Part shown: positions 26,846 through 35,265 of the stretch, in pieces
Position numbering within the stretch: position 1 is the first letter of the stretch
How the letters are laid out: every line of letters begins with the position of its first letter
Assembly: GCF_014489595.1 (NCBI RefSeq)
Contig: NZ_CP060790.1
Coordinates: 806,001 to 870,000, forward strand
Direction: 5' to 3'
Length of the DNA stretch: 64,000 nucleotides
Source of the DNA: Paenacidovorax monticola
GTDB taxonomy: Bacteria; Pseudomonadota; Gammaproteobacteria; Burkholderiales; Burkholderiaceae_C
The notes under the pieces: generated by a model
What the model was told of the DNA's origin: nothing
Databases searched by the model: none
What the model saw: only the letters and a program-made list of their open reading frames with translations
Translations under genes and position numbers: made by a program

Positions 26846-27853
26846 TTAGCGGCGCACCTGGAGCGCTCCGGGGTTCAGGATATTGGTGGGGGTGCCGCGA
26901 ATATAGTTGACGACGTTGTCGAAGGCCGCACCAAAATAGAGTTCGTAGCTATCCTGCTCGACATACCCAATATGGGGCGTGCAAATACAGTTCTCCAGCC
27001 GCAGCAGTGCATGGCCCTGCAATATCGGCTCGCTTTCGAACACGTCGACCGCGGCCATGCCGGGGCGCCCCCGGTTCAAGGCGGCGATCAGGGCGTCGGG
27101 CTCGATGAGTTCCGCGCGCGAGGTATTGACCAGTAGCGCCGTGGGCTTCATGCAGGACAGGTCTTCCAGCGAGATCATGCCCTGCGTGTCTTCGTTCAGC
27201 CGCAGGTGCAGCGAAACCACGTCGCACTGGGCGAAGAACTCGTCGCGCGTGCTGGCAACCTGGTAGCCGTCCGCCAGCGCCTGGGCACGCGAGGCCTCGC
27301 GCCCCCATACCCGCACGTTCATGCCGAAGGCGCGACCGTAGCCCGCCACGATCTGGCCGATGCGGCCATAGCCCCAGATGCCCAGCGTCTTGCCTCGCAG
27401 CACGCTGCCGATGCCGAAGTTGGGCGGCATGGAGGCCGCCCGCAGGCCCGACTGCTGCCAGGCCCCGTGCTTGAGGTTGGCGATGTACTGCGGCAGGCGC
27501 CGCATGGCGGCCATGATGAGGGCCCAGGTCAGTTCTGCGGGGGCCACCGGCGAACCCACGCCCTCGGCCACAGCGATGCCCCGCTCGGTGCAGGCCGCCA
27601 CGTCGATGTGGGAGCCTACCTTGCCGGTCTGGGCAATGAGCTTGAGGCGTGGGAGCTTCTCGACGAGCTGGCGCGTGATGTGCGTGCGCTCACGGATCAG
27701 CACGATGATGTCCGCATCCTTGAGGCGCACCGACAACTGGCCCAGCCCCTTGACGGTGTTCGTGTAGACCTTGGCCGAATAGGCATCCAAGCGGGTGGCA
27801 CAGTGCAGCTTGCGGACGGCATCTTGGTAGTCGTCAAGGATCACGATGTTCAT
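26846..27853 (-). CDS. D-2-hydroxyacid dehydrogenase family protein
   Basis: A 335-residue NAD-dependent dehydrogenase of the D-isomer 2-hydroxyacid family. The Rossmann motif is LGIWGYGRIGQIVAGYGRAFG, after GKT. The substrate-binding arginine is in LLVNTSRAELI, the glutamate is in the DVFESEP segment, and the catalytic histidine is in CTPHIGY. It could reduce a 2-oxo acid or act on phosphoglycerate-like substrates, but the specificity is not readable. The ATG at 27853 (MNIVILDDYQD) was chosen because the upstream extension is unlike the family. The gene is convergent with the Liv binding protein and shares its terminator. Confidence 0.9.
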   Translation of the reverse strand: MNIVILDDYQDAVRKLHCATRLDAYSAKVYTNTVKGLGQLSVRLKDADIIVLIRERTHITRQLVEKLPRLKLIAQTGKVGSHIDVAACTERGIAVAEGVGSPVAPAELTWALIMAAMRRLPQYIANLKHGAWQQSGLRAASMPPNFGIGSVLRGKTLGIWGYGRIGQIVAGYGRAFGMNVRVWGREASRAQALADGYQVASTRDEFFAQCDVVSLHLRLNEDTQGMISLEDLSCMKPTALLVNTSRAELIEPDALIAALNRGRPGMAAVDVFESEPILQGHALLRLENCICTPHIGYVEQDSYELYFGAAFDNVVNYIRGTPTNILNPGALQVRR

Positions 27854-27952
27854 GCCGCCATTGTGCCTTGGCCCGGGGGCGGAGCGCTGCAACAAGGGGT
27901 AATGAAGCCCGCCTGAAGCGCTGGTGGGCCCGCGTTCCGCCGCTCCCTGGAG

Positions 27953-28312
27953 TCAGGAGCTGCGCAGTTCGCGCAGGGCCAGCCGGTCCAGTTCTGCGCA
28001 CACGTCGGCCATGCGCCCGGCGATCACCAGCCGGCCCGAGCCGCCGGGGGCGCTGCCGTCCAGCACCCTGACCACGCGCGTGGGCATGTGCAGCGACGAG
28101 CGCACGGGGCCCCGCACGACGCGGGCTTGCCGGGGCAGGCCTGCATGGGGATGCATGGGCTGCGGCATCTGCTGCGCGGCGAAGCCGGGGCGCCCGGCAT
28201 TGGCGCAGCTGCGCGGGGCCGAGGCCGGGCGGCGGCCCGGGGCGCGCTGCAGCCAGCGCGCCAGCAGGTGCCAGGGGAAAGAGAGGGTCGAAAGGGTCAG
28301 GGCGATTCCCAT
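27953..28312 (-). CDS. Hypothetical protein
   Basis: A 119-residue basic protein without a recognised domain. The N-terminal 20 residues (MGIALTLSTLSFPWHLLARW) are hydrophobic and could be a membrane anchor or weak signal. The middle is rich in Ala, Pro, His and Arg, and the C-terminal part (GRLVIAGRMADVCAELDRLALRELRSS) is a plausible helix. The ATG at 28312 has a TGGAG ribosome site 8 bases upstream, so it was preferred over a start at 28339. It stands alone between lexA and the dehydrogenase. It is probably real, but support is limited. Confidence 0.55.
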   Translation of the reverse strand: MGIALTLSTLSFPWHLLARWLQRAPGRRPASAPRSCANAGRPGFAAQQMPQPMHPHAGLPRQARVVRGPVRSSLHMPTRVVRVLDGSAPGGSGRLVIAGRMADVCAELDRLALRELRSS

Positions 28313-28374
28313 GTGAAAACTCCAGCAGGGGTTGAACACAGGCAGGATTGCGAATCACAAGGCACCACCCAGGG

Positions 28375-28396
28375 TTGGCGGATTTGCATCCGCCAA
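28375..28396. repeat. Short perfect hairpin downstream of lexA
   Basis: A 9-base perfect inverted repeat (TTGGCGGAT, TTGC loop, ATCCGCCAA) between lexA and the hypothetical gene. It lacks a T-run, so it may be a weak or factor-assisted terminator of lexA or simply an RNA hairpin. Confidence 0.6.
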
Positions 28397-28481
28397 ACGC
28401 CCGCCACCTGGGCAGTGTGCCGCTTGCGCGGCGGATTCCGTTGCGGGCCAGGTGCGGGTGGCGCCTGGACCCGCAAGGGCA

Positions 28482-29156
28482 TCACATGAGCATGGTGTTG
28501 CGGATCAGCCCGACGGCCAGGCCCTCGATCTCGAAGGGCTCGCCGGGTTGGACCGTGATCACCGGGTAGTCGGGGTTTTCGGGCAGCAGCTCGATGCCCG
28601 ACGCCGTGCGGCGCAGCCGCTTCACCGTGACGTCATCGCCCAGGCGGGCCACGATGATCTGGCCGTTGCGCGCCTCGCGCGTGGCCTGCACGGCCAGCAG
28701 GTCGCCGTCCATGATGCCGGCGTCGCGCATGGACATGCCGCGCACCTTGAGCAGGTAGTCCGGCTTGTGCTGGAACAGGCTGCCTTCCACGCAATAGGTT
28801 TGGTCCACGTGTTCCTGCGCGAGAATCGGCGAGCCGGCAGCCACGCGGCCGACCAGGGGCAGCACGAGCTGCGACAGGCCCGGGATGGGCAGGCTGAACT
28901 GGGTGCCGCGCGCCGCGTTGATGGAGCGCACGGTATCGCTGCGCAGGCGGATGCCGCGCGATGTGCCGCTGACCAGTTCGATCACGCCCTTGCGGGCCAG
29001 GGCCTGCAGGTGTTCCTCGGCGGCGTTGGCCGACTTGAAGCCCAGCTCGGCCGCGATCTCGGCCCGGGTGGGGGGCGCGCCGGTGCGGGCGATGGCGGAC
29101 TGGATCAGGTCCAGGATCTGCTGCTGGCGGGCGGTGAGCTTGGGGTTGTCGAGCAT
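28482..29156 (-). CDS. lexA: SOS repressor LexA
   Basis: A 224-residue LexA. The N-terminal winged helix begins [20 protein letters not shown], with recognition helix segment [21 protein letters not shown]. The self-cleavage site is Ala-Gly in GRVAAGSP. The catalytic serine is in [11 protein letters not shown] and the lysine in [10 protein letters not shown] plus VTVKRLRR. It represses DNA-damage genes and is inactivated by RecA-stimulated self-cleavage. The ATG at 29156 (MLDNPKLT) matches the family start better than 29177. A LexA-type box lies 59 bases upstream, so autoregulation is expected. The same type of box precedes intI at 38.1 kb. Confidence 0.96.
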   Translation of the reverse strand: MLDNPKLTARQQQILDLIQSAIARTGAPPTRAEIAAELGFKSANAAEEHLQALARKGVIELVSGTSRGIRLRSDTVRSINAARGTQFSLPIPGLSQLVLPLVGRVAAGSPILAQEHVDQTYCVEGSLFQHKPDYLLKVRGMSMRDAGIMDGDLLAVQATREARNGQIIVARLGDDVTVKRLRRTASGIELLPENPDYPVITVQPGEPFEIEGLAVGLIRNTMLM

Positions 29157-29214
29157 GGTGGGCTCCGTGCGTGCCAATGGTTGGGTGAGTGTGGGCTGTT
29201 TTTTAATCCAGTAA

Positions 29215-29230
29215 CTGTATTTTTATTCAG
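29215..29230. promoter_or_regulatory. LexA-type box between lexA and asparaginase
   Basis: CTGTATTTTTATTCAG keeps the CTG-N10-CAG dyad of LexA operators (CTGT-N8-ACAG with one change in the right half). It sits upstream of lexA and only 11 bases before the asparaginase start, so LexA could repress both genes. Confidence 0.75.
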
Positions 29231-29241
29231 TTTTTTGGGAG

Positions 29242-30213
29242 ATGCAAGTGGGTGAACAACGGATCGTGGTGTTGGGGACGGGAGGCACCATCGCCGGCAC
29301 GGCCGCACAGGCGGGCGACAACATCGGCTACCAGGCCGCGCAGGTGGGCGTGCAGCAGTTGCTGGAGGCCGTTCCCGGCCTGCTGGCCGCTGCGGGCGGG
29401 CACCTGGTGGCCGAGCAGGTGGTCCAGATCGACAGCAAGGACATGGGCTACGGCACCTGGCGCGATCTGGCCCTGCGCTGCGCGGCCTGCATCGACGATC
29501 CGCAGGTGCGGGCCGTGGTCATCACGCATGGCACCGACACGCTGGAGGAGACCGCCTGGTTCCTGCAGTCGGTGCTGCCCGCGCGCAAGCCCGTGGTGCT
29601 GACCTGCGCCATGCGCCCCGCGACGGCTCTGGCGCCCGATGGGCCGCAGAACCTGCTGGACGCCGTGGCCCTGGCGAACACGCCCGGGGCCCAGGGGGTG
29701 TTCGTGGTGGCGGCGGGCACGGTGCACGGCGCCCGGCATGTGCAGAAGGTGCATTCCTACCGCGTGGATGCGTTCAGCTCGGGCGAGGCCGGGCCGCTCG
29801 GCTGGGTGGAGGAGGGCAGCGTGCGCTGGGCTGCTGAAAGGGCACCTGCGCCTGTGGATGGAATGCTATCAGCTATCAAAAAAATAGCGGATGCCACGGC
29901 ATGGCCGCGTGTGGACATCGTGCTGAACCACGCCGGTGCCGACGGCGCCATCGTGGATGCCCTGGTGCGCAGCGGCACGCAGGGCATTGTGGTGGCGGCG
30001 ACGGGCAACGGCACCATGCACCATGCGTTGCAGGCGGCGCTGCAGCGGGCCGTGGCCGGCGGTGTGCAGGTGCGCGTGGCCTCGCGCTGCCTGCTAGGGC
30101 ACGTGCTGCCCAAGCCGGGCGACCCTTTCCCCGACTCCAAGGGCCTGAGCCCGGTGAAGGCTCGCGTGACCCTGTGGCTGGAACTGCTGGCCGCGCCCTC
30201 CGCCAGTGCCTGA
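29242..30213 (+). CDS. Type I/II asparaginase
   Basis: A 323-residue asparaginase that hydrolyses asparagine to aspartate and ammonia. The two catalytic threonine segments are visible, VLGTGGTIAGTA at the N-terminus and ITHGTDTLEETAWFL near residue 95, with LTCAMRPATALAPDGPQN following. No signal peptide is present, so it should be cytosolic. The annotated ATG at 29242 directly abuts its GGGAG ribosome site. The in-frame GTG at 29248, 6 bases after that site, may be the true start. Residues about 209-216 (SAIKKIAD) are encoded by a copy of a short dispersed repeat inserted in frame, an oddity described separately. Confidence 0.9.
   Translation: MQVGEQRIVVLGTGGTIAGTAAQAGDNIGYQAAQVGVQQLLEAVPGLLAAAGGHLVAEQVVQIDSKDMGYGTWRDLALRCAACIDDPQVRAVVITHGTDTLEETAWFLQSVLPARKPVVLTCAMRPATALAPDGPQNLLDAVALANTPGAQGVFVVAAGTVHGARHVQKVHSYRVDAFSSGEAGPLGWVEEGSVRWAAERAPAPVDGMLSAIKKIADATAWPRVDIVLNHAGADGAIVDALVRSGTQGIVVAATGNGTMHHALQAALQRAVAGGVQVRVASRCLLGHVLPKPGDPFPDSKGLSPVKARVTLWLELLAAPSASA
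29865..29889. repeat. Dispersed repeat fragment inside asparaginase gene
   Basis: GCTATCAGCTATCAAAAAAA followed by TAGCG. The AGCTATCAAA core, with its flanking GCTAT and ATAGC arms, matches the repeat family also seen at 56141-56185 and 57702-57725. Here it lies within a coding sequence and keeps the frame open. Confidence 0.6.
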
Positions 30214-30229
30214 GCCGGCGCAGGAGACC

Positions 30230-31663
30230 CTAGCCGCGCCGCAGGGGCGGCGGCACCTCGGCGGGGATGGGGCACACATAGGGCTTGCCGCCGCGCCGCG
30301 ACTCCAGCTCCTCGCGCGCGGCCGCCAGCCGCTCGGGCGGGCCCGTGAGCAGTTCGATCACGCTGGCCGCCAGGATCTTGGCCGCCTGCACCATGCCGAT
30401 GTGCGCGAAGGACGACTGCCCCTGCGACACCATCTGCCACGAATGGAACGGCGTGCCGAACGCGTAGCAGGCCACCCAGGCCTGGGCCGTGGGCGTGACC
30501 CAGCTCACGTCGGCCACGTCGGTGGAGCCATACAGCAGTTCCTCGCGCGTGGGATCGTAGGGCTTCACGCCATCGAACAGCGCGGGCGCGCCCTTGCCGC
30601 GCAGCACGGCACCCAGCGACCGGCTGGCCTCGGCCACGTCGTTCTCGCTCAGCGTGGCATGGTGCTCGCGCGCCCAGGCCTGCTCCTTCTCGCCCACAGG
30701 CAGCGGGCCCAGGTGCTGCATCTGCGCGTAGAGCACGTCGTTCAGGGCGTGGTTCTGCAGCAGGTTGGAGCAGGCTTTGTCGAAGCGGATCTCCACCTCG
30801 CAGCCCGTCATCAGGGCCGCGCCGCGCGCCACGTTCTGCACGCGCTCGTACAACTCGGCGGCGTCACGGTTGTGGGCGGCGCGGATCAGGTACAGCACCT
30901 CGGCGCGCGCCTGCACCACGTTGGGCGACAGGCCGCCGCTGTCGGTCACGGCGTAGTGCACGCGTGCGCTCGGCGGCATGTGTTCGCGCAGGTAGTTCAC
31001 GCCCACGTTCATCAGCTCCACCGCGTCGAGCGCGCTGCGGCCCAGGTGGGGGGCGTTGGCCGCGTGCGCCGCACGGCCCTTGAACACGAAACTGGCCTGG
31101 ATGTTGGCCAGCGTGGTCTGGTCGAACACGCCCGTATGGCTGGACGGGTGCCAGGTCAGCGCGGCGTCGAGGTCGTCGAACACGCCTGCGCGGGCCATGA
31201 AGGTCTTGCCTGACCCGCCTTCCTCGGCCGGGCAGCCGTAGAAGCGCACGCGCCCCGGCAGGCCGTGGCTGCGCAGATGCTGCTGCACGGCCAGCGCCGC
31301 CAGGTGGGCGGCAGCGCCCAGCAGGTGGTGGCCGCAGCCGTGGCCATTGAGCCCGGGACTGTCCGCCGAGGGCATGCACTGCAGCGCGCCGCTTTGCTGG
31401 TTCAGGCCCGAGAGTGCGTCGTACTCGCCCAGCAGGCCCACGACGGGGCCGCCCTCGCCGTACTCGGCCATGAAGGCGGTGGGAATGCCGCAAAGCGGCC
31501 GCTCGATGCGAAAGCCGGCCTCGGCCAGGCCGTCGGTGTGCAGCTTCACGGAGGCCTCTTCCGCGTAGCGCAGCTCGGCCAGCGACCAGATCCGGTCGCT
31601 CAGGGCCATGATGCGGGGCGCCGTGTCGGCGAAGAAGGGGGCCAGGGCGTCGATGGGGTGCAT
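30230..31663 (-). CDS. M20D-family amidohydrolase, AbgB-like
   Basis: A 477-residue M20 peptidase/amidohydrolase, longer than simple hippurate hydrolases and like AbgB, which takes part in cleaving p-aminobenzoyl-glutamate. Metal ligands are in NGHGCGHHLLGAAAHLAAL and in CPAEEGGSGKTFMARAG, with the catalytic glutamate pair, and the dimerisation lid begins FKGRAAHAANAPHLGRSALDA. The C-terminal segment YGSTDVADVSWVTPTAQ carries further metal ligands. It is expected to release an acyl or aromatic group from an amino acid amide. The gene lies 10 bases after the Bug receptor gene, suggesting that the receptor imports its substrate or product. Confidence 0.88.
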   Translation of the reverse strand: MHPIDALAPFFADTAPRIMALSDRIWSLAELRYAEEASVKLHTDGLAEAGFRIERPLCGIPTAFMAEYGEGGPVVGLLGEYDALSGLNQQSGALQCMPSADSPGLNGHGCGHHLLGAAAHLAALAVQQHLRSHGLPGRVRFYGCPAEEGGSGKTFMARAGVFDDLDAALTWHPSSHTGVFDQTTLANIQASFVFKGRAAHAANAPHLGRSALDAVELMNVGVNYLREHMPPSARVHYAVTDSGGLSPNVVQARAEVLYLIRAAHNRDAAELYERVQNVARGAALMTGCEVEIRFDKACSNLLQNHALNDVLYAQMQHLGPLPVGEKEQAWAREHHATLSENDVAEASRSLGAVLRGKGAPALFDGVKPYDPTREELLYGSTDVADVSWVTPTAQAWVACYAFGTPFHSWQMVSQGQSSFAHIGMVQAAKILAASVIELLTGPPERLAAAREELESRRGGKPYVCPIPAEVPPPLRRG

Positions 31664-31673
31664 GAAGGGAACC

Positions 31674-32663
31674 TCACTCAGCCTGGATGCCGGCCTTTTG
31701 CACGATGGCGCGGTTGCGCCGCACCTGGGCCGCGATCAGCCCGGCGAAGTCCTGGCCCTGCGCATCGGCCGTGCTCACGCCCATCTTTCGCAGGTGCGCC
31801 TGGGTCTCGGGCAGTTGCACGGCCTTGAGTGCGGCCGCGCGCAGCTTCTCGGCCACGGCGGGCGGCGTCTTGGCTGGCACCACCAGGCCGAACCAGCTGA
31901 TGCCCAGGTCGTTCAGCTCGGCGTAGCCCAGCTCCTTGAAGGTGGGCGTGTTCGGCAGATCGGCCACGCGCTGGCCACTGGCCACCACCATGGGCAGCAG
32001 CTTGCCGGCCTTGATGTGCGGCAGAGCCGAGGGCAACTGGTCCGGCATGATCTGCACCACGCCGGCCAGCGCGTCGTTGAGGGCCGGGCCGCTGCCCCGG
32101 TAGGGCACGTTGGCCATCTTCACGTCCAGGGTGTCGTTGAACGACTCGACCATGAGCTGCCCCAGGCTGCCCACGCCGGGCACGGCAGCGCTGTACTGGC
32201 CCGGCTTGGCCTTGAGGGCCGCGACAAAGCCCGCAAAGTCCTTCACCCCCATGCCGGGGTGCACCATGTAGACCGAGGGCATGCTCACCAGGTTGACCAG
32301 CGGCAGCAGCCTGGCGTTGATGGCATCGGCCTTGGGGTAGAGCGCCGGATTCACCGTCATGGTGCTCACGGTGGCCATGCCGATGGTGTAGCCATCGGGC
32401 GCGGCCATGCCCACGGCCTCCGAGCCCAGCATGCCGCCGGCGCCGCCACGGTTGTCCACCACCACGGGCTGGCCCAGCGTCTGGCGCAGGCCCTCGGCCA
32501 GCACGCGCGCCACCAGGTCGGTGGAGCCGCCCGCGGCGAACGGCACGATGAGCTTGACGGGCTTGCTGGGATAGTCGGCCTGGGCCCAGGCAGCGGGCAG
32601 GGCAAGCAGGCCCAGGGCCAGCAGCGACAGCCGGCGGGGCAGGGAGGTGCGGGTGTAAGGCAT
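31674..32663 (-). CDS. Bug-family periplasmic solute receptor (TctC-like)
   Basis: A 329-residue tripartite tricarboxylate transporter receptor of the Bug family, greatly expanded in Comamonadaceae and Burkholderiales. A signal peptide (RLSLLALGLLALPAAWA) precedes YPSKPVKLIVPFAAGGSTDL, the usual start of the mature domain, with VVVDNRGGAGGMLGSE at the ligand site. No TctA/TctB permease genes are adjacent. It is co-directional with the AbgB-like amidohydrolase and divergent from a LysR regulator, which probably controls both. The ligand is unknown. Confidence 0.92.
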   Translation of the reverse strand: MPYTRTSLPRRLSLLALGLLALPAAWAQADYPSKPVKLIVPFAAGGSTDLVARVLAEGLRQTLGQPVVVDNRGGAGGMLGSEAVGMAAPDGYTIGMATVSTMTVNPALYPKADAINARLLPLVNLVSMPSVYMVHPGMGVKDFAGFVAALKAKPGQYSAAVPGVGSLGQLMVESFNDTLDVKMANVPYRGSGPALNDALAGVVQIMPDQLPSALPHIKAGKLLPMVVASGQRVADLPNTPTFKELGYAELNDLGISWFGLVVPAKTPPAVAEKLRAAALKAVQLPETQAHLRKMGVSTADAQGQDFAGLIAAQVRRNRAIVQKAGIQAE

Positions 32664-32787
32664 CGGAAATTCCAGTGGCTGGCGGTGGATCGAATCAAGA
32701 GAGCCAAGGCCAAAGGCCCGGCTTGCGGCGTAATATAGAAACAGACCCGCCATCCGACCACACGGTTTTTTGCTCCAGCCATCGGCA

Positions 32788-33840
32788 ATGCCAATACCTC
32801 GATCTTCACTACGGGCGCCTTTGCAGCACCCCGGGCCCGGCAGTGGCAGCAGCGACGGCGCGGACGCCCACATCTCCAGCCTGGGGCGTGTGCTGTTCGC
32901 GCGCATGGCCACCCATGGGCGGCTGCGCCAGTTGCACCTGCTGGTGGAATTGGAAGACTGCGGCAGCATCATGCGCGCGGCCGAGCACCTGCACATGAGC
33001 CAGTCGGCAGCCACGCAGGCGCTGGCCGAACTGGAGCGCATTCTGGGCATGCCGCTGCTGGAGCGCCACGCGCGTGGCAGCCGTCTCACGCCCGCCGGGC
33101 GCGCGCTGGCGTTGGCGGCGCGCGGCTCGCTGGCGGGCCTGCGCGACGCGGCCGAATCGCTCGCTGCCATCCGCCAGGGCGCCGTGGCCGCCCTGCGGCT
33201 GGGCACCATTCCGGCAGCGGCCTACGCCCTGCTATCGCCGCTGCTGGCGCCGTTCTACGGCGAGCACCCCGACGTGCACCTGGAGCTGCACGAAGACACG
33301 GGCGCCCGGCTGCTGCCCCTGCTCACGGCCGGCAGCCTGGACGCCGTGTTCTGCCGCGCGCCCGAGCAGTTGCCCGAGGGCTATGTGTTCGAGCCCCTGC
33401 TTGACGACGAGGTGGTCGTGGTGGCCAGCGTGAACCATGCGCTGGCGGGCGCCCGCCGGGTGCCGCTACAGGCCCTGGCCGGCATGCGCTGGGTGCTGCC
33501 CGCCATGAACATCCAGCTGCGCGGCGTCTTCGAGGCGCTGGTGCTGTCCGCCTTTCCCGATACGCAGTGGTTCCCCGTCGCCACCATGTCGTTGCCCGTG
33601 CTCGAAGGCCTGCTGCAACAGCCCCAGGCCGTGGCGCTGCTGCCGCGCAGCATCGTCGTGGGCCTGCAGACCAGCGGCCGCGTGTGCCGCCTGGATGTGG
33701 ACGTGCAGGCGCGCATGGCACCCTTGGGAGTGGCCTACCGGCAGGGGCGGGTTTCGGGGCTGCTGGATGGGCTGCTGGCGCCTGCGCGGAGGGAGGCTGC
33801 GCGGCTGGCGATGGACGTGCCGGGGACGGGTGCTTCGTGA
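32788..33840 (+). CDS. LysR-type transcriptional regulator
   Basis: A LysR regulator of about 350 residues. A 40-residue N-terminal extension precedes the helix-turn-helix (LHLLVELEDCGSIMRAAEHL then HMSQSAATQALAELERILG). The C-terminal effector domain starts LRLGTIPAAAYALLSPLLAPF. It is divergent from the Bug receptor gene, 124 bases away, which is the usual layout for a regulator of the receptor/amidohydrolase pair. The start is ambiguous: TTG 32770, ATG 32788 and ATG 32905 are all in frame, and 32788 is a compromise. Confidence 0.85.
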   Translation: MPIPRSSLRAPLQHPGPGSGSSDGADAHISSLGRVLFARMATHGRLRQLHLLVELEDCGSIMRAAEHLHMSQSAATQALAELERILGMPLLERHARGSRLTPAGRALALAARGSLAGLRDAAESLAAIRQGAVAALRLGTIPAAAYALLSPLLAPFYGEHPDVHLELHEDTGARLLPLLTAGSLDAVFCRAPEQLPEGYVFEPLLDDEVVVVASVNHALAGARRVPLQALAGMRWVLPAMNIQLRGVFEALVLSAFPDTQWFPVATMSLPVLEGLLQQPQAVALLPRSIVVGLQTSGRVCRLDVDVQARMAPLGVAYRQGRVSGLLDGLLAPARREAARLAMDVPGTGAS

Positions 33841-34233
33841 CGGTTTTCGGTCAGGAACTGCCGTTCAACACTTTGTCTCCATTGCCCGCTTCTGCGCGCA
33901 GCAACAGGCGCATGTCGACCCGTTGTCGCGCGTGATGTCGCGCAAACCGGCGACCGCTTTGCGGCGGTCCTGTTGATCGGATCTCTGACGTGCGGGACCG
34001 CTATGGGGCCGGAAGCTGCCACCTAGGTGTTGGACCGAGCCACGTTGTGGAGGGGCTACATGGGCTGTGAGAGAGCGCAAAGGCGGCTCGCCAAGAGATT
34101 GGCGTGCTCAGGAACACATAAATTCCGCATGCCTTGTCCCTGATCAGTGAGACAAAATGTCCAGCGCTACCTACTCATTGGCTTGCTACGATCTTGATAG
34201 ATAGTGTCAAGTAATAGCCAGGAAATATTAAAA
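33841..34233. other. Intergenic region, no gene supported
   Basis: About 390 bases without a convincing reading frame. The left part is GC-rich like the neighbours and the right part (34090-34230) is more AT-rich and should hold the promoter of the small membrane protein. No repeat, tRNA or operator was recognised. Confidence 0.5.
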
Positions 34234-34359
34234 ATGGATTGGGTCCCCGTAGTCTTTATTACGTTCAAGGTTCTCGTGTTCGGCACGTGCATGTTCTTCG
34301 CCATCAAGTGGCATTACGATCAAGGTAAGAAGAAGAAAGACGAAACCGGCGGACAGTAA
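34234..34359 (+). CDS. Small single-pass membrane protein (41 residues)
   Basis: A very short gene with good signals: an AGGA ribosome site 10 bases before ATG 34234, and a TAA stop. The product starts MDWVPVVFITFKVLVFGTCM, one clear membrane helix, continues FFAIKWHYDQG and ends in a lysine-rich tail (KKKKDETGGQ). The shape, an N-out helix with a short charged cytosolic tail, is typical of small regulatory membrane proteins. Function is unknown. It is followed by an inverted repeat that could terminate it. Confidence 0.6.
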   Translation: MDWVPVVFITFKVLVFGTCMFFAIKWHYDQGKKKKDETGGQ

Positions 34360-34385
34360 GCACCCGCCGAGCATATCCTTGATGC

Positions 34386-34418
34386 CTCAGATGGCTTTTT
34401 TACACAAAGCCATCTGAG
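34386..34418. terminator. Perfect 13-base inverted repeat, probable terminator
   Basis: CTCAGATGGCTTT and its exact complement AAAGCCATCTGAG around a 7-base loop, 26 bases after the small membrane gene. The T-run lies inside the stem end, so termination is plausible but not classical. It may also mark the end of an old insertion. The 270 bases between this and attC6 hold nothing recognisable. Confidence 0.6.
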
Positions 34419-34689
34419 AGTGAACTGGCCCAAGCCCCTGGTTCGACTTCTCCTGAGGAGTCGCGGTGATTGAGCATGCTCTGGATGCCAGTGGCTTGAT
34501 CTTTGTCCGCCTGAAAGTGTTCTTGATACTGCCAAGAAGCAAGGGACTTGCGGGCTACCAACGTCTGCTCGGCGCCCCGACGGGGTCGCCTGGATCAACG
34601 AGCTTGGTACGCTACCCACCACTTTCGGCGGCCGTTGCGAAATCAGGCGTTCGGCCATGAGCCGCCGCTGGTGGGATCAAGAAGCAGAC

Positions 34690-34746
34690 ATTCAACGTTC
34701 AAGGTAACCGGCCTTGCGCGGCTTTATGGGCAAGGTCCGGTTGACC
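34690..34746 (-). repeat. attC6, integron recombination site of cassette 6
   Basis: In the cassette direction it runs from GGTCAAC (inverse core) to GTTGAAT (core, a full match to GTTRRRY). Between them an imperfect dyad pairs AACCGGACCTTGC with GCAAGGCCGGTT across a short spacer. The length is 57 bases. The cassette 6 gene stops inside this site. It is the outermost site found, so it marks the distal end of the array. Confidence 0.75.
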
Positions 34747-35253
34747 GCAGGGTTCGGCCCCAACGGATATTTCATTGAGCCGCTCCTCTGTGAATTTCCA
34801 AGCCGCAGGAATTCGGTCAATGGTGCCGGCCGCCTTGGCTCGGTTTGTCCAGATGTGCTCCTCATACAAGATCGTGTCGCCGCGTCCGGCTGCGGCGGCC
34901 TTCAACCACAAAGCGATTTCGCTCGGCGTGGCGAGGTACATGCGAGGTAGTGCGTCAATCGCGACTCCCCGAAACTGAACAAGGCAGAAGACGGTTTTCT
35001 TCGAATGCTTCTTCAACCAAGCATCGACTGCACTGTGGTAATCGGCGTTGGCGATGTGCGACTGTGTGAGACCCCAGCCACCGTCTTGGCTTCCTTTCAC
35101 GGAAACCTTCAACATGCGTTCTCCAGAAACAGCAACTAAGTCGTACTCGGGTTGATTGGCTCCGTACTGGACGGACACATCCCATCCACAGCGCGCAAAC
35201 TGAGCCGCTGCAAATGCTTCTGCTGCTGTAGCAACCTGCCAAGAAGTAATCAT
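34699..35253 (-). CDS. Integron cassette 6: unknown protein, possible PD-(D/E)XK-like fold
   Basis: A 184-residue soluble protein. The N-terminal part reads EAFAAAQFARCGWDVSVQYGANQ, shown in two pieces as an alpha helix and a strand, then EYDLVAVSG (Asp38) and LKVSVKGSQDGG (Lys53). This helix-strand-D...x-V-K layout resembles restriction-endonuclease-like proteins such as DUF4365, but the usual E/Q before V-K is a serine, so activity is doubtful. The ATG at 35253 lies 13 bases inside the cassette boundary, as expected for a cassette gene. Its last 16 residues are encoded by attC6. Any function in defence or DNA repair is speculation. Confidence 0.65.
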   Translation of the reverse strand: MITSWQVATAAEAFAAAQFARCGWDVSVQYGANQPEYDLVAVSGERMLKVSVKGSQDGGWGLTQSHIANADYHSAVDAWLKKHSKKTVFCLVQFRGVAIDALPRMYLATPSEIALWLKAAAAGRGDTILYEEHIWTNRAKAAGTIDRIPAAWKFTEERLNEISVGAEPCGQPDLAHKAAQGRLP

Positions 35254-35265
35254 GTGCGTGTTGGG

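Noticed and set aside
34320..34658. 112-codon minus-strand frame just beyond attC6, a possible seventh cassette
   Set aside because: No attC site follows it, it overlaps the small membrane gene and the 13-base inverted repeat, and its translation shows no protein-like pattern.
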